A stretch of DNA of 64,000 nt. It comes from Steromphala cineraria (Eukaryota > Mollusca > Gastropoda > Trochida > Trochidae). The position numbers were made by a program, and so were the translations under genes. Positions within the stretch are counted from its first letter, which is position 1; each line of letters opens with the position of its first letter. Location of the stretch: positions 7,466,224-7,530,223 of the forward strand of contig OU744736.1 in assembly GCA_916613615.1 (NCBI GenBank). The letters run 5' to 3'. The notes beneath the pieces were generated by a model, which was given only the letters and a program-made list of their open reading frames with translations, did no database searches and was not told the origin of the DNA. Below are positions 36,001-48,100 of this stretch, one piece after another.

Positions 36001-38623
36001 CAACATTGAACGGAGAGAATAGAAGATTAAGTCCACATGCCCATAGAACATACATTAACATCAACATTGAACGGAAAATAGAAGATTAAGTCAACATGCC
36101 AATAGAACATACATTAACTTCACCTTTGAACGGAGAAAATAGAAGATTAAGTCAACATGCCAATAGAACATACATTAACATCAACATTGAACGGAAAATA
36201 GAAGATTCAGTCCACATGCCCATAGAACATACATTAACATCAGCATTGAACGGAAAATAGAAGATTCAGTCAACATGCCCATAGTACATACATTAACATC
36301 AACATTGAACGGAGAAAATAGAAGATTCAGTCCACATGCCCATAGAACATACATTTACTTCAGCATTGAACGGAGAAAATAGAAGATTAAGTCAACATGC
36401 CAATAGAACATACATTAACATCAGCATTGAACGGAGAGAATAGAAGATTAAGTCCACATGCCCATAGAACATACATTAACATCAACATTGAACGGAAAAT
36501 AGAAGATTCAGTCAACATGCCCATAGACCATACATTAACATCAGCATTGAACGGAGAGAATAGAAGATTAAGTCCACATGCCCATAGAACATACATTAAC
36601 ATCAACATTGAACGGAAAAAAGAAGATTAAGTCAACATGCCAATAGAACATACATTAACTTCACCTTTGAACGGAGAAAATAGAAGATTAAGTCAACATG
36701 CCAATAGAACATACATTAACATCAGCATTGAACGGAGAGAATAGAAGATTAAGTCCACATGCCCATAGAACATACATTAACATCAACATTGAACGGAGAG
36801 AATAGAAGATTAAGTCCACATGCCCATAGAACATACATTAACATCAACATTGAACGGAAAATAGAAGATTAAGTCAACATGCCAATAGAACATACATTAA
36901 CTTCACCTTTGAACGGAGAAAATAGAAGATTAAGTCAACATGCCAATAGAACATACATTAACATCAACATTGAACGGAAAATAGAAGATTCAGTCCACAT
37001 GCCCATAGAACATACATTAACATCAGCATTGAACGGAGAGAATAGAAGATTAAGTCCACATGCCCATAGAACATACATTAACATCAACATTGAACGGAAA
37101 ATAGAAGATTAAATCCACATGCCCATAGAACATACATTAACATCAACATTGAACGGAAAATAGAAGATTAAGTCCACATGCCCATAGAACATACATTAAC
37201 TTCACCTTTGAACGGAAAAAATAGAAGATTAAGTCAACATGCCAATAGAACATACATTAACATCAGCATTGAACGGAGAGAATAGAAGATTAAGTCCACA
37301 TGCCCATAGAACATACATTAACATCAACATTGAACGGAAAATAGAAGATTCAGTCCACATGCCCAAAGTACATACATTAACATCAACATTGAATGGAAAA
37401 TAGAAGATTCAGTCAACATGCCCATAGAACATACATTAACATCAGCATTGAACGGAGAGAATAGAAGATTAAGTCCACATGCCCATAGTACATACATTAA
37501 CATCAACATTGAACGGAAAATAGAAGATTCAGTCAACATGCCCATAGAACATACATTAACATCAGCATTGAACGGAGAGAATAGAAGATTAAGTCCACAT
37601 GCCCATAGAACATACATTAACATCAACATTGAACGGAAAATAGAAGATTAAGTCAACATACCAATAGAACATACATTAACATCAGCATTGAACGGAGGGA
37701 ATAGAAGATTAAGTCAACATGCCCATTGAACATACATTAACATCAACATTGAACGGAGAGAATAGAAGATTCAGTCCACTTGCCAATAGAACATACATTA
37801 ACATCAACATTGAACGGAAAATAGAAGTTTCAGTCAACATGCCCATAGAACATACATTAACATCAGCATTGAACGGAGAGAATAGAAGATTCAGTCCACT
37901 TGCCAATAGAACATACATTAACATCAACATTGAACGGAAAATAGAAGTTTCAGTCCACATGCCCATAGTACATACATTAACATCAACATTGAACGGAAAA
38001 TAGAAGATTAAGTCAACATGCCCATAGAACATACATTAACATCAGCATTGAACGGAGAGAATAGAAGATTAAGTCCACATGCCCATAGAACATACATAAA
38101 CATCAACATTGAACGGAAAATAGAAGATTCAGTCCACATGCCAATAGAATATACATTAACATTAACATTGAACGGAAAATAGAAGATTCAGTCCACATGC
38201 CCAAAGCACATACATTAACATCAACATTGAACGGAAAATAGAAGATTCAGTCCACATGCCAATAGAACATACATTAACATCAGCATTGAACGGAAAAAAT
38301 AGAAGATTCAGTCCACATGCCCATAGAACATATATTAACATCAACATTGAACGGAAAATAGAAGATTCAGTCCACATGCCAATAGAACATACATTAACAT
38401 CAACATTGAACGGAGAATAGAAGATTAAGTCCACATGCCAATAGAACATACATTAACATCAACATTGAACGGAAAATAGAAGATTCAGTCCACATGCCAA
38501 TAGAACATACATTAACATCAACATTGAACGGAGAAAATAGAAGATTCAGTCCACATGCCAATAGAACATACATTAACATCAGCATTGAACGGAGAAAATA
38601 GAAGTTTCAATCAACATGCCAAT
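30027..38623. repeat. 8.6-kb satellite of 59/61-bp monomers
   Basis: About 143 tandem monomers sharing CATGCCCATAGAACATACAT, TTAACATCAACATTGAACGG and ATAGAAG. The 61-bp form has GGAGAAAATAG or GGAGAGAATAG; the 59-bp form has GGAAAATAG. The left third is mostly 61-bp monomers ending AGTTTCAGTCC; from about 31620 the two lengths mix, often alternating to a 120-bp dimer, with AGATTAAGTC variants. Long frames on both strands result from the dimer being a multiple of three. Non-coding. Confidence 0.97.
33810..37340. repeat. Higher-order repeat within the satellite, about 1.26-1.32 kb period
   Basis: The same ordered series of monomer variants restarts at 33810, 35073 and 36397 (periods 1263 and 1324). 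Marker variants such as the CCCATAGACCATAC monomer and the GAACGGAAAAAAG monomer recur at the same offsets. The 61-bp difference equals one extra monomer near 35960-36020. Confidence 0.85.
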
Positions 38624-39677
38624 CATCTTCACAACGTCACGGGCGAAACGAAAATGTTTCTAAACTTTCCCAGTCCTCCCTTGACATCATTGGCCCTAAT
38701 TTCTGTGCTAGCATTTCAACCCACTGCACGGAAGTAGAATAGTCCAACCAGAAGACAGCATGTTAAAGATGCTGTATCATACTTGCAAGCGGTTCAGGAT
38801 GAAACTTAGCTATTGAGAAATGAAATACATCACTTTGTAGAAAAATCTTTCGTCGAAATTTTGATATCATATTTAGATTGTTTTATCAACAATAACATAC
38901 TTATTTCGACGCTTCAAGCACAGTACCCCTCTTAGAAAGGGCATGTCATTTTGTGAACCCGCTTTCGGTGACGTAATCATATGCTTGTAGGATTTACACC
39001 GTGTCTTAACTACCGTAATTGTGTTCGATGGGTATCAACTTTGACAGCAACGAATACCTAATTCGGAGAAAAAGAATATAAAATCTAGTTGAGCGCGACA
39101 AAGACGGTTTTCAAGCGTACATTTAGAAACCGGAAGTTGTGAAATGGCCACACTTGATTCGCCCTTATGTCGACTGCCGTTTCGGTATTATTTGGTAAAT
39201 TATCTCCTATTTCATGAATTTTGGTCCGATTTTCTCAAGGTTGGTCGCTAAATTTTTCTAAAAATACAACGTATACATTAAAAATACTTTAACAATTATT
39301 GCACTATGATATAGCATCTTTAAATGAACCGATTTGAAACAAATATTATTGTATGCGTTTTACAAGGCAGAGAAACACTTCATTTGAGTGATACATTAAT
39401 GTTTGTCTTCTCTGCATTCTTGGTGCTCATCAAAAACATGAAAACAACCACGCGGACTGAAATTTTAGTTTTCAAAAAGATCGTCTGTTAGTGTTTTGAA
39501 TTTGTTCCGAATGTAAACGGCAATTTCATTTGCTATTGTTGAAAGAGCTGATAAGGGGCGTAACTCGTGATCACGATAGGTGTCGCTGCTCCGGATCACC
39601 AGTTTTCTACCTTGTGATGGCAAGGTCTAAAGCGAGGAGAGTTGCTCGATACGTTTTCACCTTGCCGTGGGAAGATG
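38624..39677. mobile_element. 1054-bp non-autonomous DNA transposon inserted in the satellite
   Basis: Flanked by an exact 9-bp duplication CATGCCAAT (38615-38623, 39678-39686), which is satellite sequence. Ends CATCTTCACAACG and, inverted, CATCTTCCCACGG share seven exact bases and further partial match. No transposase frame. A 9-bp duplication fits Mutator-like elements. Confidence 0.8.
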
Positions 39678-39762
39678 CATGCCAATAGAACATACATTAA
39701 CATCAGCCTTGAACGGAAAGTAAAAAAGTTTCAATCCATTGGCCCATAGATCATACATAAAA
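39678..39762. repeat. Right-hand remnant of the satellite
   Basis: One full and one decayed monomer (CATGCCAATAGAACATACAT... then GCCCATAGATCATACATA) beyond the inserted transposon; marks the original right edge of the array. Confidence 0.9.
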
Positions 39763-41187
39763 TAATGTAACAATTCCTATATGGCGTAAAAAAATTGAAC
39801 GAGTTGTGTACGTTGCAACAATTCAAAATACTTTCCGAATTTCGTAAACTGTCAAATTTGCATGTCATGTAAAAGGAACTCGCTGAACTAATCGGCGACA
39901 CTGTCTCAAATTGGAGATTTAATGATAAGAATTTCCACAATCATCTCCATAAGAACGACTCGTGTTACCAATTGTTAGCACAACGGCATTTCAGGAATCC
40001 AATGACCTTGGGAGCCGTCCTCGATTATTTAGAGAAAATGTTTGCGTAAGGAGTGAATTACTACATGCTAAGCAAATAAACTAGTTAAAACGAAGATAGA
40101 GAACACTCAAATTATAGTACATCATTTGCAAGATAAAACGTGAACAGATAAAAAAAAAAATTAAATGTTTGAATTTTTTTTTATCCATATGCAAACCTGA
40201 CTACACAAACAAAACATCCATAATCAGAGAACAAATTCGTGTATACACTTTGACAGGCAACTTCTATCGCCCTTGTATCCTATATATGAAATTTGCTTGA
40301 CTAGGAAATGTAGCTAGGAGCTTGTCTCCAAAAAGATACATAACACAAGGGTCTATCTCAAAGCATATGTTATTCTGTTACAGTAGCCAGGGCGATGGTT
40401 ATCTCCAGAAGTCTGGAGACTGGATAAGATAACATGAGATAATGACTTTATTATCCCAAGGGAAATTTGTTTTACATCTCATACAGTTCTGCAGCATAAA
40501 ACAATAACAAAGATGAAACAGATGTATAAAATATTCAAAAGACATATTAGGAGAAACAAGGGCAAAATGCGCCGTCGTGGCAAAGTGATTATAAGCGTTG
40601 AACATAATTTTCTTCTTAACGAGCGACCTATGGCGTAATTTGAGAAATGTGTAGCGTGAATCCTCGTATTTGAGCCCTGGACAATTTCATAGAGAATTAT
40701 AAATTTATTAATAATTATTTATGAAATTAAGTCCTTAGCGTAATTTCGAACGGAGATAAATTGCAACAAAACATAGGTTTTCGTTTTACTATCAATATAA
40801 GATATCCCTATTGTAGTCGAGGGTTAATGTGTTAAGGATTCCACCTAGGTATATATATGCATAATAATATTGGATCTTTGAGAATGTCGGAAGTCAAAGT
40901 CTATGAAATTTTAAATTATTGCATATATTGCCACAATTTTTTAATTTCGATCGTTCATATGGGTTCATAAGTTGTCTTGCATCATAAAGATCAAGATGGT
41001 TGCCCTGGTCTCCCCCTATTCAATATCATAAAAATATAAATTTGCTACATTTCCATTTCACTTCATGGTTAACATTCAATATAAGTATTCGGACGGTGAC
41101 GTTTTTTTTCCTATAGACTTAAATGTAGCTTAAATCATTTTCATAAAAAAAAGTTCATGTTGTATAAAATCATCTCACTATTCTCAT
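39763..41187. other. Intergenic, no gene seen
   Basis: AT-rich. A TTTATTATCCCAAGGGAAAT segment near 40448 resembles tails of dispersed animal repeats, but no ends were found. Confidence 0.5.
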
Positions 41188-41715
41188 AATAATAATAATA
41201 ATAATGGGCATTTATAAAGCGCTATATCCATACACAAGGTGCATGCTCAAAGCGCATTGAAAATAAGAAAATTTAAGGTGATGAGATGAAATGCTATGAA
41301 ATAAAGTCTAAAAGTAATACTGGTAGCATTGATTAAGGATATTTATAATTAGAGTCTATGGGTAGAATCTATGAATAATAGCTAGAAAATAGATGAGTTT
41401 TGAGCTGTGATTTAAAAACAGTCAGTGAGGATGACATTTTGATGACATAAGGAAGTTGGTTCCAAAGTCTTGGAGCAGTACAGCTGAAAGATTTAAGTCC
41501 ATAACTGGTGTTTTTATACTTTGGCATCTGGAGAAGCTTCAAAATCTGGGATCGAAGATCTTTTGCAGGGGTATAGTCCTCCAAGGAATTTAAAAGATAT
41601 GCTGGAGCCATATTATGTTGACATTTGTAAGTAATACATAGAACTTTAAATTTGATTCTCGCTTCGATGGGAAGCCAATGTAGACACTTCAGCACAGGTG
41701 TTATGTGACATGCTT
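41188..41715 (-). mobile_element. 5'-truncated LINE, CR1/L2-like
   Basis: On the minus strand, 41695-41369 reads as the C-terminal tail of a non-LTR reverse transcriptase: LHWLPIEARIKFKVLCITYK, then APAYL and APRLWNQLP and FKSQLKTHLF. It ends in a 3' untranslated stretch and an (ATT)n tail at 41190-41211. Only the last about 110 codons remain. Confidence 0.85.
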
Positions 41716-42065
41716 TGGTGTTCTCATGCAGTCATTCATAAGATATTGAATGAAAAAAATTAACAGATAAGTTTTTAGCCGAGATTAAAATAAATCACAT
41801 TATGTTTATGATATTACGTCATTAAAAAATCAGCTTTTCCCTCATCATTTTGAGCTTTATCAGACTGAGTTACAGGATTCGAATATCCCGCTGGTTCACA
41901 GTTTGTGTAGCGCAAGCGAAACTAGAGTCTGGAACCAGTTTTACCAAAGACGAGTTACCTCCCTTGAACGGAAATAGGTTTGGATTAATATGGCTGTCAA
42001 AGGTTGAGGAAGTGATAGAATGATCGGTTTTTAGGAAGCTATTTGAGTAACGTTCTTCAATCAAA
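41716..42065 (+). promoter_or_regulatory. Region upstream of the NCKAP1 start codon
   Basis: 350 bp between the LINE and the start codon; must hold at least the 5' untranslated region. No core promoter element could be assigned. Confidence 0.3.
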
Positions 42066-42170
42066 ATGTCTCGAGCAATGATTCCAAGCCAACAGAAGTT
42101 GGCCGAGAAGCTAACTATTCTGAATGATCGTGGAGTAGGAATGCTTACACGCATTTACAACATCAAAAAG
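42066..42170 (+). CDS. NCKAP1: NCKAP1 exon 1
   Basis: 35 codons from [23 protein letters not shown] then [15 protein letters not shown]; donor AAG|GTTGGT. The N-terminus matches the family, fixing the start. Confidence 0.95.
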
Positions 42171-45100
42171 GTTGGTTGTTTTTCTGCTTTGTGATGCTGC
42201 TAAATTATTATTTTCAGGTTCTGTATCATTTTGTTTAATTTACTGGCTGTTAACTTTTGATTGCAAAACGTTTTTGCCTGAGCTGCATTTTAGTAAGACT
42301 AAATGCACATTGATGTTGATGTTTTCAGAATTTAAACTATCCTTTTTAGCCCAAGGGCTAGGATGTATAAAGGAGATATAGAGATTACCCAATTTAAGTT
42401 TGTCATATGCCTTTTACGAAACGAGTGTCGAGTTTTTGCGATTCTATTCCATTTTATTGTATTAGAAATATCCAGAAAACGACCTGCTTCCCTTGTGATG
42501 GCCGGCTACAGTGACGACACGAACAATGTTTTTATGACATCACAGACGTTAATATAAAAAGAGTTGTGCTAAAGCAAAAGTGATATGTGCTGCCCCACAT
42601 GTGCTCATATTAAAAATATGTCACAACTTATTTTCAACCCATACGGGTGATAAATAGCATTCTCTACACATTCATTCGATATTTGAATAACTTATGTCTA
42701 AATTGTATATAGTACAAAAGAAACTGGAACACAGTGAATTTTTTTATATATAGTAAAACTGGCACACAGTGAAAAAAAACCCCAACAAACCTAGATATCT
42801 TCAAGAGATGATACATGTATTTGTTTTCACCAAGATACACTATTTATCATCAAGAAGGAAATTTTGTATGTATATATCAACACAATATTTTTAATGTAAA
42901 CAAAATAAGTAATCTTTTATTATTGAAAAGTGACCTTTCAAAGTCAATTGTTCAAATATTTACAGTACAATACAATATTGACATTGCTAATATTGCATAT
43001 ATATTACCGGTATATCTTTAATAAATTAATTATCCTAGCCTGCATGATTGCATTCCAGATGCTTGGTAACAACGAGAACAAGCCTCAATTCCTCTCTGAC
43101 AAGGCTCTTGAAGGCGCCACAAAGTGTGTGCTGAAGAAGTTCCCGCAGTATGACCTTAAGCAGGGTCAGGTAGGTCAAAGGTCAAATGTCCTACAGCATG
43201 ACATAATTTCTTGACTTCATGGAAGCATTATGAACGGTTTGAATAGCAGATAGCAGATATTTGACACACGTTTTGGTTTCATTATTTTAAAGATTTTGAA
43301 TGTTCGTGAAACTAACTTTTTCCAGTTCTATTGATTATTTCAAAAACCGAAGGAAAAGATTGGATTTTTCTAAAGAATATAATTTATAACTCCTAATAAT
43401 CGTAGGCATGGATTTTTATTTTTGAAAGTTAAATAATATTACTCAAATTGAAAGGTAAAGTTTTCACATTTGGATAGTTACCTTTTCTACAAGCACCTCT
43501 TTGAGATCAGCTGAAGTCACTACCGGTATTACCGTATGTGGAGCTGTAAGATTCAAAGTTTTATTTTGGATTTTGTACACTGGGATGCTAAGTTTGCCAT
43601 TAAACTTATTCCACAGAAACCAGGACTGAGGAGGGATTGATATAATGTTGAACAATGTATCTGTCATTGACAATTAACTGAGAAATTGTTATATGCATGT
43701 ATTTGAATATAGATTTTTTTGTGTGAAAAATTTGGGCCTAGGTTCCTAAGTTTTCTTGTACCTAGATGTGTGTAAGCCAAAACTAATGTATAGTTATCAT
43801 CCTTAGACCTAGTTAGGAAGCTTTGAATACCCCAAGTGTTTACAATTTATTAGAAAGTTCAAAGTCTGCAATTTTCAGTCTTCCAGTTCCAAATTTCATT
43901 TTTATATTCTGGTTTCATTTAACATGAGGAAAATTAATCGGTATATTCATTGAGGTCTTTCTCCAGTCAGATTATTATCTTACTCACTTTTGCAGCAACA
44001 AAAGATTTCTATTTGGTGTATTATTTTCCTTGTTAGAATCAATTTCCTCGTCCTCGTCTAGTCCATTTACCTATTACTGACTCTAAGCCTTGCAGCATAT
44101 CCAAACCTTTTTCTCATCCTGTCTCCGGGAACTAACGTTATGCTAATTCCACTAATCTGTGCCCTTGTCTCAGAAGCTAGATTCGCTGGCGCGGCCCGAC
44201 TTGGGATGTAGCCGATCAAATCATTTTCTCGCTGAAATTTTATCGAGCTGGTGGCGAGAAAATGATTGGCTATATCCCAAGTCGGGCCGCGCCAGCGAAT
44301 CTAGCTTCTGAGACAAGGGCACAGATTAGTGGAGTTAGCGTAATGTTCGTTCCCGGAGACAGGATGCCTTTTTCTCGGCTGCTCTCAAGGCTACTGTAAT
44401 GGAACATGATAGTCTGATGAAATATTTCAAAAATAATTATTGCAACTTAATTTTATCCTATGAGACAATGCAAAACATATTTATTTGTGGTAATCAGTTA
44501 GTTTGAAATCAACTAATGATGAAGTATGGTGCTTGGTATTTGTAGGGAAATTGTGTTAAAATTAGCTGTGTAACGATACATGGAACTATCGATGCCTAGC
44601 CATAGTCAACTCTATGGTAGTGCATTATCAATAGAGAGCTGGAAAAACATGATAATGTTATCAATTCTGTCAATTATTTCAATAGTTTAGTTTGTTCTTG
44701 ATTAGTCATGATACGCATGTGTATTTGTATGCGCTTTGAGCATGCACCTTGTGTATGGATATAGTGCTATACAAATATTCATTTTTAGCTCATCAGGACT
44801 GAAAGTCCAGATGGGCTTATGGCATGGCCCGTCGTCCGGCGTCCGTCCGTCGTCCGTCGTCCGTCCGTCCGTCCGTCCGTAAACTTTTGACACTTTCGAC
44901 TTCTCCTCATGAACCATACACATTAGAGGGCTGAAATTTTGTGTACAAGTACCTTAGCATATGGAGATTCTAATTCGTAACTTTGGTGACCCTGTGACCC
45001 CAAATAGGGTCACAGGGGTCACAACTTTAAAAACCTATTTTCATCTTCTTCTCCAGTTCCAGAAGGACTAGAGAGTTAAAAATGATATGTGCAGACTCCT

Positions 45101-48100
45101 TGGCCAATGGGGATTCTAATTTGTAACTTTGGTGACCCTGTGATCCCAAATAGGGTCACAGGGGTCACAACCTTAAATACCTATTTTCATCTTCTTCTCC
45201 AGTTCCAAAAGGAGTAGAGAGTTAACAATTATATGTGCAGACTCCTTGGACAATGGAGATTCTAATTTGTAACTTTGGTGACCCTGTGACCCCAAATAGG
45301 GTCACAGGGGTCACAACCTTAAAAACCTATTTTCATCTTCTTCTCCAGTTCTAAAAAGACTAGAGAGTTAAAAACGATATGTGCAGACTCCTTGGCCAAT
45401 GGGGATTCTTATTTGTAACTTTGGTGACCCTGTGACCCCAAATAGGGTCACAGGGGTCACAACTTTAAAAACCTATTTTCATCTTCTTCTCCAGTTCCAG
45501 AAGGACTAGAGAGTTAAAAATGATATGTGCAGACTCCTTAGCCAATGGGGATTCTAATTTGTAACTTTGGTGACCCTGTGATCCCAAATAGGGTCACAGG
45601 GGTCACAACCTTAAATACCTATTTTCATCTTCTTCTCCAGTTCCAAAAGGAGTAGAGAGTTAACAATTATATGTGCAGACTCCTTGGACAATGGAGATTC
45701 TAATTTGTAACTTTGGTGACCCTGTGACCCCAAATAGGGTCACAGGGGTCACAACCTTAAAAACCTATTTTCATCTTCTTCTCCAGTTCTAAAAGGACTA
45801 GAGAGTTGAAAGTGATATGTGCAGACTCCTTGGACAATGGGGATTCTTATTTGTAACTTTGGTGAACCTGTGACCCCAAATAGGGTCACAGGGGTCACAA
45901 CCTTAAAAACCAATTCTCATCTTCTTCTCCAGTTCCAAAAGGTCTAGAGAGTTAATATTGATATGTGCAGACTCCTTGGACAATGGGGATTCTAATTTGT
46001 AACTTTGTTGACCCTGTGACCCCAAATAGGGTCACAGGGGTCACAACCTTAAAAAACTATTTTCATCTTCTTCTCAAGTTCCAAAAAGTCTAGAGATTTA
46101 ATATTGATATGTGCAGACTCCTTGGACAATGGGGATTCTAATTTGTAACTTTGTTGACCCTGTGACCCCAAATAGGGTCACAGGGGTCACAACCTTAAAA
46201 ACTTATTTTCATCATCATCTTTAGCTCCTAAAGGTCTATTGAGCTGAAAGACTGCATGTAGACTCCTTGGCCAATTGGGATTCTAAACTGTAGGTTTTGT
46301 GACCCCATGACCCCAAATAGGGTCACAGTGGTCACAGGGGTCACAATCTTAAAAACCTATTTTTCTCCATTAGATGACAGTCTTTGACAAATTTATTTCT
46401 CCTTGGATATTTTAGTGTGGACTTCTTTCACTGTCTGATATTGGCGATCTAGAAAGTGTTGAATAATAAGACATTTGTTTTGTAATTTTTTTATAGGTTT
46501 TCTTGCAATAGGTAACATCAGTTTAATTTTTAGCTCATCTTGCCTGTATAAAGCAAACTTAATATGATGCCTGATGAGCTACAGAGCCAATGGCTCTATT
46601 TTTATTATTATTTCATGCAAATTGATCTGAATTATTTTCATTTCAGAAGAGTTTGGTATAACTGACTTATGAGTTATGCACTCTAGTTAATATGATGGCA
46701 AAAAAGGCAAATCTCTTCTTTGTAACAGGAAGAAAACTTAGGATTACATCTCCTAGTTTATTTTAATCGTTTTCTTCTTTTCAGTTGAATGTGGTGAATT
46801 CGATGAAGAATGAAATTGTCAAGTCCTTGTCCCTATACTACTACACGTTTGTTGACATTCTCGACTTTAAGGTAATCACAGAATGTCACAACTCTCAGAT
46901 TCATAAAATTTTGTAATTTTAATCATCCTGTCACATCAATCTGCTTTTGATATGGCAAATTTTCAGACAATGCTCTTGTTCACTTAGAATGATTAAAAAA
47001 ATTGCTTTCCATTTGAATCAAATTGGTATTTTTGAACACATATCCTTTCTTGATTCAGATTATTATAAAACTGATACCATCTACATTCAAAACTCTATAA
47101 TTATGTATAAATTTTAATTCAAAACATGAACTTTGTTACAAAAGGAACAAAATAAAACACATAGTCCAGTTTTTTGCTTAACCAACCGTTACTTATTTAG
47201 TTGCAACTGTACTTCGTTTACTCAAATCTTTATAAAAAAAATTTCAGTATGATTGAAAATGATATGACAGGTTGTATGAAGTTGATTGATAATTCTATTC
47301 CTCCTTAATGATGGATGTAAATACTTTCTTACAGGACCATGTGGTGGATTTGCTGACCACTATTGATGCTTGTCAAGTTCATATGGATATTGTGAGTATT
47401 TTCAATAATTTCAGTTATTTGAAAATTTTCAATTTTAGTTAAATTAAAAAATGACATTTAGATTGTGAACAGATATATAAATTCTTGTTTAATACTCACT
47501 TTGTCATTAGATTTTGAACAATATTAAATTATTTAGTTCAAATCAAAAACATGCTTTTGACAAAGTGAAGAAGACTAACATTGTTATGTTTGAGTTTCCT
47601 TTATGCAATTGAAAGGGTGTTTTTGATTGGTTCATTTATCTCAGTGTGAGGTAAACTGTGCAAGGGCATAATTCTGTTGAATGTTGAATACTACGGTTTT
47701 GTGGATAACGTGATCTCAAATAAAACAATCGTAGAGTTACTGTAATTATGTTTAAAAAAACAAACAATAAGCATGCTCGCTATCATTGAAGTTGATCTTT
47801 ATGAATTTGAATTTGTAATCTCCATAATTTTGTATCACAGACCTTGAACTTTGACCTGACGCGGAACTACCTTGACCTCATCACGACGTATGTTTCTATC
47901 ATGATCCTGGTGTCTAAAGTGGAAGACAGGAAGGCTGTTCTCGGGCTCTTCAATGTGGCCCACGAGTTTCTGCATGGCAAAGGGTACGCATTTGATTATC
48001 CTTAGTTTGTCTCGAAAAGGTTTGCACCATAATGTCAGAATATAAAATATTCAGAGGATATTTGTCTTTTCTTGACAAATACCATGTCTATCTCATCGAG

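Noticed and set aside
30027..38623. Many 60-140-codon frames on both strands in the satellite
   Set aside because: Produced by the 120-bp dimer being a multiple of three; no start context, no domain, both strands equally open.
30027..38623. CRISPR array
   Set aside because: Monomers are contiguous with no unique spacers, and the window is eukaryotic.
41870..42154. Minus-strand frame over NCKAP1 exon 1
   Set aside because: Antisense shadow of a well-supported exon.
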